From Paragordius varius (taxonomy: Eukaryota > Nematomorpha), in the NCBI GenBank assembly GCA_964247055.1, contig OZ176051.1, positions 3,968,001 through 4,032,000 on the forward strand: a stretch of DNA of 64,000 bases, given 5' to 3'. The notes under the pieces were generated by a model. That model worked only from the letters and a program-made list of their open reading frames with translations, was not told the DNA's origin and did not search any database. Positions 48,517-58,260 of this stretch are shown in pieces. Positions within the stretch are counted from its first letter, which is position 1. Each line of letters begins with the position of its first letter. A program made the translations under genes and the position numbers.

Positions 48517-48821
48517 TTCAAATAAACCGCTTTAGGACCACATGTGAAATCATAGATACATAAACCCGTTCTTTAATTTTTGGCAGATTGGTGATTATTA
48601 TAAAATTAGTTTACCTTTTAAATTATTTAATACTTGATAATCTCACTTTTTTCTAGTTGACATATTGGGGAATAATTGTCAAAGTTATAATTATATTACT
48701 AAACATTGTTCTCATGTTTAGATAAATAATATATTTTTTGTTTTATGGCTTCGCGAGTCTAAAATTTTCACAGCTTAAAAACACGATTAAAACGAACAGC
48801 TTATATAAACACTTTATAAAT

Positions 48822-49920
48822 TAGGGTATCTAAATACCCCACAAGATATAAATTGATATTAAAAAACTACTGTAGATACGGTCCGAATTTAAATTTATGC
48901 TCTCCTAAATAAATAAGCCGAAATATTCAAATAAAAGTTAGTTTTTTAAAAAAAGACAATATCAAGTAACTTCGACGCCATTTTATTTTACAACATTTTT
49001 GCTAAATATCGTTTTCTTTATTTGTTAAGCTAAAATTAAAGTTTATTTTTAATATAAATCACATTAACATTGATAGAAACAAAATGCTTATTTTACATTA
49101 TTTTTGAATTTAGCTAATGCTCACCTGTCATGTTGACTATTATCTTTGGGTTTTAATTTAAAATAAGTAATATTAAGTATTAAAAAACCTCAATATTGGT
49201 ATACTAATGTAAACTATTGCATGGTTTCAATTCCTTATATGTTTTTTGAAATATTTAGTTTTACAAGCACAAGGTATCAAACTGCCCCAATTTACTAAAA
49301 TTAGTAAGTTGTATCCAAGTGTTAAAATTAAAATATATTAAATTTTGCTAAAAGTAAATATGGCGGCTTTTTGTTGTACTATCATTCAGATTAGGGTATT
49401 TATAAATGCCCCAGACAATATTGTTGCTATTTTCTAAGTTAATTAAAGAAACGGTTCCAATTTAAATTTACGCTTTTATCCTAATAAAAAATTATATAAA
49501 AAAACCAAAGTATATGATAAAATTTACTTTTGAAAAAGTTCCGTATCAAACTAGTTCGATGCCATTATTATTTTACAACATTTTCGCACAATATCATGTA
49601 TTTGATATTAAGGCCAAAATTAACTATACTTTTTTTATTGATTACTTTTGACATTGATGTGAACTGAAAAAGTGATAAATTTTGCATATATTATATAATT
49701 AGCTTATCACATGTCATGTTGACTTTTTACCTTTTGCTTTACCTCTTAATAAGTAATATAAAGTTTTTTCGAATAAAATTTTTTTTCTATTTCAGTTCAT
49801 TAATGTTATTAATAAGTGCAAACTTTTGCCATGATTATATTTATATCATAATTTTTGAAATTAACTTTAAAGCGTTACCTATATTTGACTCGAAACATTA
49901 ATGAGTTGCATCCAAGTGCT
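48822..49920 (+). repeat. Family E repeats, two units in tandem
   Basis: Units begin with a palindrome (GGGTATCTAAATACCCC at 48825; GGGTATTTATAAATGCCCC at 49393), continue with TTTAAATTTATGCTC and a CGCCATTTTATTTTACAACA block, and end AGTTGTATCCAAGTGTTA. Each is about 0.5 kb. No coding sequence. The next unit starts at 49937 and is split by the retroelement at 50332. Confidence 0.65.
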
Positions 49921-50287
49921 ATATTAATACTTCTATTCAAATTGGGGTATCTATATACCCCAGACTAAATTTGAGTTAATACGGTTCAAATTTAAATTTA
50001 GGTCTCTATCCTAATAAAAATTATATTAATATGCGAAATCTAAATAAAATTTTGTTTTGAAAAAAGTTCCATGTCAAACCTCTTCGAAGCCATTTTTATT
50101 TTGCAAAATTTTTGCAGAATATCGCCATTTGATTTTAAGGGTAAAAATAAGGCTAATTTTTTATTTAAATTACAACATTGATAGAAATAGAAAAGGCGGT
50201 TAATTTTGTAGTATTTTTCAATTTTAGCATTGTCCACTAAACTTTTACCTTTCGGTTTTAGCTTAAAATAAGTAATATCAAGTATTT

Positions 50288-51997
50288 ATGAATAAAATTT
50301 TTTATATATTTCGGCTCATTCAACCAATGTTCCAGAAACTGAAGCAAATGACTCATAAACCTTTTATATCATCACAAAAGATTAAAAAAGAGAATGGCAC
50401 CATATTGTGCAAACAAACAGAAGTACGAGAAAGATGGAAGGAATACACCCAAAAACTCTATCAGGCTCCTCAAACAAAGGTGTTGCATTTAAAAGAAGAA
50501 GAACGTGATCCAGATATATTAAGAGAGGAGGTTGAATTAGCCTTAAAACAAATTCCTAACAACAAAGCGATGGGATTAGACAATATCCCAATAGAGTTCA
50601 TAAAAGCTATTCCCGTTGAAAAGTTACACCAGTTATGTCAAAAGGTGTGGGAAACATGTGAGTGGCCAAACGATTGGGCATCATCTGTATATCTCCCAAT
50701 ATATAAAAAAGGAGATTTACTCCAATGCGAGAATTATCGGAACATATCTCTTATTAGCCACGCTAGTAAGGTCTTACTAAAAGTAATACAAAACAGAATG
50801 CACAGTATCATACAGACAGAAATACCAGAAAATCAAGCCGGATTTATGAAGGGAAAAAGCACAAGAGACCATATCTCAAACATGAGAAGGATAATGGAAA
50901 CATCAAAAGAGTTCCAGAAAGAATTATACATGTGTTTTATTGATTACAGACAAGCATTCGATTCAATTAACTATGACTCCTTGTGGGAAACATTAAAGTT
51001 AGTAGGGGTATCGTCTCACTTAATAAGATTGATTAGCTCTCTGTATGTAAAACAAAGAGCGATTATTAGAAAACCAGCGGGGGACACAGACGAAATACCA
51101 ATCTTGAAAGGAGTCAGACAAGGGTGTTGCTTATCCCCTTATCTGTTCAATATGTGCACAGAAATGATAATGAGGAAGTTGGATGGTAAAAATATTGGAG
51201 TAAGAATAGGAGGGAGAACAATCACTAATTTAAGGTTTGCAGACGATACCACTCTTATAGCTGAAAGTGCAAATGATTTGAAGGAATTGATTGAAGAGAT
51301 TCGAAAGGAAAGTTTGAGGTATGGTCTTAGGCTTAATCCTAACAAAACCAAAATATTATGTACAGGAAAAAAGCCTACAATTATAATAGAAGGAGTAGAA
51401 ATAGAAATAGTTAAACAGTTAACGTTTTTGGGCGCAATAATTTCAGAGGATGGGTCTTCAACTCCTGACATCAGAAAGAGAATAGGATTGGGTAGAGAAG
51501 CGATGACCAAATTAATAAAGATTTGGAAAAACAAAAGCGTAGGAGTTGAAACCAAAAAAAGATTACTCTACTGTTTCGTTCTCCCGGTCACCACATATGG
51601 ATGTGAGAGTTGGACTCTCAGAAAAAAGGACAAAGAAAGGCTCTTGGCTTTTGAAAGGAGTTGCTGGAGTAGGATGCTAGGATACACCTGGAAGGATAAA
51701 ATTAAGAATGAAAATCTAACTACAGAAATAAAACCTAAAACAAACATCATGGAGATAATTCTAAAAAGAAAGTTAACATATTTTGGTCATGTCATGCGAT
51801 CGAATTCTCTGGAGAAAGATACAATGTTTGGGAAGGTAGAAGGGCAAAGGAAACGAGGCCGACCACCGATGAGGTGGTTGGATATGATAAAAGAAGAGAC
51901 CAAAATGACACTGAAAGAGCTCAATATAGCGGTTAAAGATAGAAAAAAATGGAAAGAAATAGTTAAAACTATATCCAAAAAGTCGTTTACGACTTAG
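50288..51997 (+). CDS. Reverse transcriptase of the truncated non-LTR element, intact frame
   Basis: A 569-codon uninterrupted frame. The first 15 codons come from the flanking repeat, so this ATG is not the element's own start. RT blocks appear in order: NKAMGLDNIPIEF, WASSVYLPIYKKGD, NYRNISLISHASK, ENQAGFMKGKSTRDHI, CFIDYRQAFDSI, LKGVRQGCCLSPYLFN and LRFADDTTLIAES (catalytic FADD), then LRLNPNKTKIL and TFLGAIISEDGS. The C-terminal part has LPVTTYGCESWTLRKKD, TYFGHVMRSNSLEKD and RKRGRPPMRWLDMIKEE, as in RTE/CR1-like elements of many invertebrates. It differs from the zinc-finger lineage. Without the endonuclease it is presumably immobile. Confidence 0.92.
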   Translation: MNKIFYIFRLIQPMFQKLKQMTHKPFISSQKIKKENGTILCKQTEVRERWKEYTQKLYQAPQTKVLHLKEEERDPDILREEVELALKQIPNNKAMGLDNIPIEFIKAIPVEKLHQLCQKVWETCEWPNDWASSVYLPIYKKGDLLQCENYRNISLISHASKVLLKVIQNRMHSIIQTEIPENQAGFMKGKSTRDHISNMRRIMETSKEFQKELYMCFIDYRQAFDSINYDSLWETLKLVGVSSHLIRLISSLYVKQRAIIRKPAGDTDEIPILKGVRQGCCLSPYLFNMCTEMIMRKLDGKNIGVRIGGRTITNLRFADDTTLIAESANDLKELIEEIRKESLRYGLRLNPNKTKILCTGKKPTIIIEGVEIEIVKQLTFLGAIISEDGSSTPDIRKRIGLGREAMTKLIKIWKNKSVGVETKKRLLYCFVLPVTTYGCESWTLRKKDKERLLAFERSCWSRMLGYTWKDKIKNENLTTEIKPKTNIMEIILKRKLTYFGHVMRSNSLEKDTMFGKVEGQRKRGRPPMRWLDMIKEETKMTLKELNIAVKDRKKWKEIVKTISKKSFTT

Positions 51998-52009
51998 GAA
52001 AAACCAACC
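50332..52009 (+). mobile_element. 5'-truncated non-LTR retrotransposon with target-site duplication
   Basis: The element begins at CCAGAAACTGAAGC and ends in AAAACCAACC, and is flanked by AACCAATGTT on both sides (50322-50331 and 52010-52019). The tail looks like a short (AACC)n run, so the true duplication could be a little shorter. There is no endonuclease; truncation falls just before the RT. It inserted in a family E repeat. The intact frame suggests a recent event. Confidence 0.85.
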
Positions 52010-52159
52010 AACCAATGTTATGCAAAATTTTGCCATGGTTTTGATTCCTTTCATTTTTTTAAAGAATTTAATTTTAAACAGGCCTGGGGTATTTAAACTA
52101 CCCCAAATTAAATCGAAGGACTTAAATGAATATGTTGTATCCAAGTGTTAACACTTTGA

Positions 52160-52815
52160 TTCAATTTAACCTTAGACTAAATTTAAATTATTTTTTAAAG
52201 AATTACTGAATACAACGGTCCCAATTTAAATTTATGCTTCTGTCCTAATAAAAATTATATAAAAAAGCCAAAATATCTAGAAAAATTTCGTTTTGAAAAA
52301 AAGTTCCATGTCAATACTTTGGCGCCATTTTTATTTTACAAAATATTTGCAAAATATCGTGTTTATTTAACACATGGATTTAACACATTCATTTTAGTCT
52401 TTCGATTCAAATTGGAGTAGTTAAATACCCCAGGCCTGAAAATTAAATTTTTTAAAAAATATGGAAGGAATTGAAACCATGGCAAAATTTTGCACAATGG
52501 TAAAATTCAAAAAATATAAAATAAACCGCTTTTTCTATTTCTATCAATGTAGATGTAATTCAAATAAAAAATTAGCTTCAATTTTACCCTTAAAATTAAA
52601 TGAAGACGGTATATGCAAAAAATTTGTAACATAAAAATGGCGTCGAAGTAGTTTGACATGGAATTTTTTTTCAAAACAAAATTTTATTTATTTTGGCATA
52701 TTATAATTTTTATTAAAATAGAAGCAATTTAAATTAGGACCAATTCCTTCCGTAGTTTTTTAAAAATCCTAACATTAAAATAGTTTGGCGTATTTAGATA
52801 CCCCAATTTGAAATG
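52160..52815. repeat. Family E repeats, partial direct copy and an inverted copy
   Basis: 52160-52385 is a direct partial unit (CGGTCCCAATTTAAATTTAT, GGCGCCATTTTTATTTTAC). 52405-52815 is inverted: it starts GTAGTTAAATACCCCAGGCC, passes CCATGGCAAAATTTTGCAC and AAAAATGGCGTCGAAG, and ends GGCGTATTTAGATACCCC. Together they form a large imperfect palindrome. Confidence 0.6.
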
Positions 52816-53207
52816 ATTAATTTTAATAGGAAAATTAAAGCTAGTTTTTTATTTAAATTACATCAAACATTGATAGAAATAGTAAATTAGTTATTTTGTG
52901 GCAGCTCCAAGACACATTGAAACGAACGGCTGATATTAAAATCAAAATATATCAAGTTTTATGGTAAAATTAGCCTAAAAGGCTTTTAAAGTTATTTATT
53001 TACATTTTATAATCCTATACATTCATTTGCCTGTTACATTAAAGAATAAAAAAATAAAAAGAAAAAAAAGGCGGCAAAAAGTTTGAGATGACGTTTAATT
53101 TTACATTTTTTAAAGTTTTGTATAATGCGCCTAAATGGCTAAAGAAAACATATTTTTAAATTCGGTCTAATGCCTCAAATACTTTTTGAGATAATTTTTA
53201 AGATTAT

Positions 53208-53376
53208 CTCGGATAACCCAAAAGGTAATGGTAGAAAAAACTTTAAAACTTTGTTTTGCGAAAAAGCAAATTATGCAGTGGATTCGCTAAACAAAGCAAC
53301 TTGGCTAACTGTAATCAGCGCCTCCAAAGTATTCGGATTGATTGATATTTATAATCGAATAGTACTTGCATTTTAA
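53208..53376 (+). CDS. Unidentified exon-like frame
   Basis: After a possible acceptor (TTTTTAAG at 53207) an open frame reads NPKGNGRKNFKTLFCEKANY and then VDSLNKATWLTVISASKVFG, stopping at 53376; a donor-like GTACTTG lies near 53360. The composition is unlike nearby A+T-rich chance frames. It directly follows family F repeat sequence. I do not recognise the family and found no partner exon. Confidence 0.28.
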
Positions 53377-53710
53377 AAAAATTTCAATTTAACATAGGTT
53401 TAGCCGCAGATAGATATTTATTCAAAAGGATTGTGCTAAAACTGTGCATCTCTAAAATTTTGTTTAATTTTATTTACACTAACCTGCATTTATTTATTAA
53501 TAAATAAAAATTTATGGTATTGATTCTTTACCCAAGTTACGACCTCGGATCTTTGATTTTACATTTGAATATAGTTGAGAGCTAAAATAGGTCTTTATGC
53601 CCTGCATATATACAGAGAAATTCGAAGAACTAGGTACTTAAATTAGAAAATCAATTTTCAAGTTAAAAAAGATATGTGTCAAATAATTTTGAAATTAATT
53701 AAACTTATTT

Positions 53711-53985
53711 TGCATTAAAAATGAAATTATACAGATAAAACGTAAAAATAAAAAGACAAATATTTTTTTAAAAGCCAATCATACGTTTTAAATCTTTAAT
53801 TATTAAAAAGAATCATTATCTTAACTAAGTATTAAATAGAGATGTGTAATGGTAATACAATCAATTATATTTTTGATAATTTTAATAAATAAGAGTAAAA
53901 ATTAAGGTTTAAAAAGTATGGTTTTGAAAAAAATATGTCTTATTTATTAGGTTGATTTCAATTTTACTGTTTTTTTGCAGTCTGC
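53711..53985. mobile_element. Tc1/mariner-like MITE, family G, degenerate copy
   Basis: The left part AAAATGAAATTATACAGATA and AAGACAAATATTTTTTT pairs with ATATGTCTTATTTATTAGG and TTTCAATTTTACTGTTTTTT on the right. It matches 17366-17659 but both termini are worn. Confidence 0.55.
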
Positions 53986-54523
53986 CTTCACCATTAGCTT
54001 CAGGCGGTCCGATCTCGCTTAGCATAAAGAACTTATATAAAAAATAATATTCCGTTTTTTATAAAATTTATTCCAAATAGAAAGATTCATATATATGAAG
54101 AAATTTATTGATAAAAATGGTATGACCATTCAAGTTCTTAACAAGTTTTTGGTTGAATTTTAAATATAAAAGAAAAACTAAATTGCTTAATTCCAGCTAC
54201 CGAAATATATTTTTTTTGAATTTTGGATTATAAATGCGATTATATTTTTAATTCTACATTAAAAAGTTTACCAGATGTCATAATACTTACTCTTTAAATA
54301 AATTATTATTAATATATGTGTAAAATGTAAAGTTAAATAAAAATTGATTCTAATTACAACAATCAATTTATTACAAGTAATTTTTATTCTAAAAATACTT
54401 TTACCACTATCATAAAAATATATTTAATATTCTTTTGGGATGTTGTTTTGGCAAGAATTCAGCGCCAAAGCGGAAAGCAGAAAAGCCGAATAATGGTAAT
54501 TATTAATTTGATATCTTATTTGC

Positions 54524-56184
54524 GGATGTATGGCACCGGCTAACGCAGCATCCTCTCCAGGCTAGAATCGAACAATGGCTGTAAATTCCTAATGACCCCG
54601 ATCTTTAAAACTTACCGAAAAAACTTCAATAACTGTGGCCAACTGAGCTCTTGAGGCTGTGCTGATGAACGCGATTGCGATTATACCCCGAAAACCTCGA
54701 TCACTTTTAAGCTCTTGACAACGAGGAAACGCACCATAGTTACTAATCCTATCCCGTTAGAAACCAACGCAAAACTTCCCTGCTATATGACGATGACATC
54801 GGAACCGCTGATATTTGAGGGCTGATTACCAATATTATTTGAACCGGATACTTACTCCAGATTGAATGGTACTATTGCGAAGTCGGTAGTATTTTAAGGT
54901 TAATTCCCACTGCTGGATAAGGTATAAATTTTATTTTACAACACTCTGTTAATGTCAGTTAGTATTGATGTAATTAAGGTATAAATTTTTATTTTACAAC
55001 GCTTTGTTAATGTCAGTATTGATGTAATTATGGTGTAAATTTTATTTACAACGCTCTGTTAATGTCAGTTAGTATGCATGTAATTAAGGTATAAATTTTT
55101 ATTTCACAACGCTTTGTTAATGTTAGTTAGTATTGATGTAATATTTACAACAAAATCTGTTAATGGTAAACACTTATACAGTTAGTTAAGAATTAAGGTA
55201 TAAATTTTATTTTACAACACTCTGTTATTGTCAGTTAGTATTGATGTAATTAAGGTATAAATTTTTATTTTACAACGCTTTGTTAATGTCAGTATTGATG
55301 TAATTATGGTGTAAATTTTATTTACAACGCTCTGTTAATGTCAGTTAGTATGCATTTATTTTACAACCCTCTGTTAATGTTAGTTAGTATTGATGTAATA
55401 TTTACAACAAAATCTGTTAATGGTAAACACTTACACAGTTAGTTAAGAATATAGACTGCTTCACAGAGATATCCCACGAACAAAATGTACCACTGAATGT
55501 ATAAAGCATGCAAGACGCGACTCTGAGTAGACTATTAGCCAATTATTGTGGGACGACGTCCTGGAAAGCAATGTTGGAGCCGCTGATATTTGAGCAGGGC
55601 TGGTTACCAATCTCCGACATCTCTGTTGGTCGGAGTTTGAGACTTAGCTCAGACCAAGCTCAACGACCACTTATCCCGGGTTAGCGTCCCAGTTGAAGGT
55701 ACAACTGAAACATGGTCGCACGAAGGGGTAACGTTGACGCTTGTAATGTCTAATATCTCCAAAATTGGTTTACCTAAAGGCCACACTCATTTAGAAGCAA
55801 AAGAAGACCCCCTTCCACACCAAAGATAAGAGCTTAAAATTAACTCTACATTTGACCCGACATAGACCTTTGACATTACTTTCTGGAGTAATCAAACCCT
55901 GTTTGTACGGTTATTTAAACTCGAATATTGCTTTTACCTGCTTAACAAGGCGAAATTAACATTTCTTTTAAAACATATATATATATATATAGCTTATTAA
56001 CTATACTAACTCCCATTAACACATCTAACATGAAGGCTTTTATTTATGTATGTAGATACTAACGTCAACCCCAACCTCCGATGTGTTTCCCCGCTCTGAA
56101 GCTCAATGCATCACGGGTGGGTAGGGATTGCCTTGACGGCAGGTGGCCGACGATCTTCCGACGCTACACCCTTTACTTGTTTGC
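54524..56184. mobile_element. 1.66-kb insertion flanked by a 16-bp direct repeat
   Basis: TTGATATCTTATTTGC occurs at 54508-54523 and again at 56185-56200, exactly repeated, as expected of a target-site duplication. The enclosed DNA is much richer in G+C than its flanks except for a minisatellite in the middle. Two inner stretches resemble each other (CCGCTGATATTTGAG near 54800 and 55580, each followed by GGCTG/GGCTGG and TTACCAAT). No intact frame is present. A long duplication favours a target-primed retroelement, but no RT could be read, so the class is unknown. Confidence 0.6.
54917..55450 (+). repeat. Minisatellite with higher-order duplication
   Basis: Units of roughly 55-60 bp are built on AAGGTATAAATTTTTATTTT, ACAACGCTTTGTTAATGTCA and a GTATTGATGTAATT end, about eight in number with small deletions. 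A longer block ending in GTTAATGGTAAACACTTA and CAGTTAGTTAAGAAT occurs twice (to about 55195 and 55450), so a set of units was copied as a roughly 255-bp block. Confidence 0.85.
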
Positions 56185-56200
56185 TTGATATCTTATTTGC

Positions 56201-57760
56201 AGTATATATATATCGACAATGATATTGGTTTGAATCACGAAAATTTTATCACTATTAACTATATTTTTCGGAAAAATTTTTGATAATTTTAATATATCTA
56301 TAATAAATATTCTAGTGTTTATTTTTATGTAAAAGAACAAGGCAATCTAAATATTTTTTAAAATTATGGTTTTTAAACTTAAACTTTTAACACTTTATTA
56401 CCTTTTTGGGAAGTATTTATCCCAAATCCCATCTTAAATCAAAATGATGTATCAATATCCCAAATTCATAGACAAAACTGGATGTATCAAGGAGGTAAAG
56501 ACGAAAATAACTAATATTTAGATTTCATGTATGAAATTCATTTTAACTCAACGATGTATACAGAGAGTATGATTTATTTAATTTTTGATGATTATGTTAA
56601 TCTTACTATGCATATTTACCTTTTCCTGTAAGACAAGGATTATAGAAAACATGAATTACATAATTTATTTCAATTATTTTTGACTTTTCTGCAACGTATT
56701 TATAACTGGGCAAACTTATAAATCTGATTTGCTTGCAAGTATTGAATTGCATAATTAATTTATAATTATACTAAATAAATCTAAAGCCCAATAAATACAC
56801 TAGCTATTCTCATTATTTGATCCAAAGCAAGTAAAGCTTGTCTTTCATGAAGAAGTCCATTTGGAAAATAGACAATCCACTACTAAGGCTGTTTGAATAA
56901 ATGGCTTTATAAAACTTTCCAGCGTAAATCTTTCAATAAATATGCAATAAATTCTCCAGCTATGGTAAAGTTTTCAAATGGAAACACTAAAGATATTATT
57001 ATAAATTCTTCCAATATACTATAAAAATGAGAATGTAAAAGAGTCAGTATATTTATTGGGCTTTAAAATTATTTAATATAAATACAAAACTATTTAAATA
57101 TGCGATTCATTACTTGTAAAATTTAAATAATAAGTCCTTTCAGTTTTAAATACATTATAGACAAAGTCAAAAATCATTGGAATATGTAAATATTTTCTAT
57201 ATCCCTTCTCTTACATATTTTAAATACACATTTAATTAGATTTCTATACGATTTGGAGCTATCGGCATTTTTTGTATAATATATTTATTAATTTTAAATA
57301 GATTTGCGGATCAGTTCGCCAGCATATCGATAGTAAATGGTATCTTTTTAATTTTCTTACAGCTTTTTTTTTAAAAAACCTTGTTTATTTGAAGGTGTCC
57401 CTGAATATTTAAAATTTACGTCCAATGATAGATTATTATTTGCATAATATATTTGTAGCACGTCAATAAGGTTAATTCAGTTTAAAATATATAAATTTGA
57501 TAGATCATATAAATTTGTTATTTTAGTCTATTGTCTAGAATTTGATATTTATATAGTATAGGGGACCAGATTTTTTAATGGAAAAAGCGGGACAACTCTG
57601 AATGAAAGGGCGGCGTTTACTATCAAAAATTTTCTAACAATAATTAATATCGAGGAATTTTTTTAAATAAATTTATAAGTAAAAAAATGTATAATATTTC
57701 ATTACTTAATATATTTTTTATTTGGGTAATTTGTGTGAGCAGGTTATTATCATTTTTGAA
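56201..57760. other. Repeat-derived A+T-rich sequence
   Basis: 56201-56870 shows nothing interpretable. From about 56875 it matches the sequence beginning near 62490 (direct duplication). No gene is seen. Confidence 0.5.
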
Positions 57761-58260
57761 TCTATATATTTATAAAAATGGGAATGGCTGGCTTTGTGAT
57801 CTGTTTCCGGAAAACCGGAAGATTTATTCAAATTCAAATGTCAAAAAAATATAATCACCATTTTTAATTTAGGCTTCCTTTTTACCCCTCCCCTCGTAAA
57901 ATGCCATTTTTTTCAAAAAAAAAACATTCACAAAAATAATTTTTTGAGTCTATTTATCGCCCAATGTATGAAATCGTAAAATTCAATCAGGTCATGTATT
58001 CCCAGTTAAAAGGCAAATATTTTAGTCGTGCATTTTTAAATTGGCTGCTGGATATGGAGGTACCCGCTAAAAACTGCCCCGTCATATCGAAATAGCGTGC
58101 TTTTGGGGCTAAACTTCCGAAAACCTATTAGGTTATATGAGTTCAATAGCTGCTTAAAATATTACACCAGGCAAAAATTTAAGTCGGGCGGTTTTTTAAA
58201 ATTAGCCGTTAATTAGGCCCTACAAGCCCTGAAAAGTGCGCTACCATAGAATTACTTTTT
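56875..58260 (+). repeat. Long direct repeat, left copy
   Basis: Landmarks CTCCAGCTATGGTAAAGTTT, CGCCAGCATATCGATAGTAA, TATAGTATAGGGGACC and GCGGGACAACTCTGAATGAA recur in the same order at 62490-64000 with modest divergence and small indels. The copy includes the 5' part of a Helitron. The right copy runs off the window. Confidence 0.85.

Larger units (their letters stand above)
49937..52150 (+). repeat. Family E repeat, third unit, interrupted
   Basis: The left part is 49937-50331 (GGGGTATCTATATACCCC start); the right part resumes at 52020 with ATGCAAAATTTTGCCATGG and ends at GGGGTATTTAAACTACCCC and TTGTATCCAAGTGTTAAC. Comparison with unit 2 (TTCATTAATGTTATTAATAA...TTTTGCCATG) shows the repeat is continuous without the insert. 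Confidence 0.65.

Noticed and set aside
51139-52144. Minus-strand frames of 60-138 codons within and after the 50.3-kb RT
   Set aside because: Antisense to a strongly supported RT frame; hydrophobic low-information sequences.
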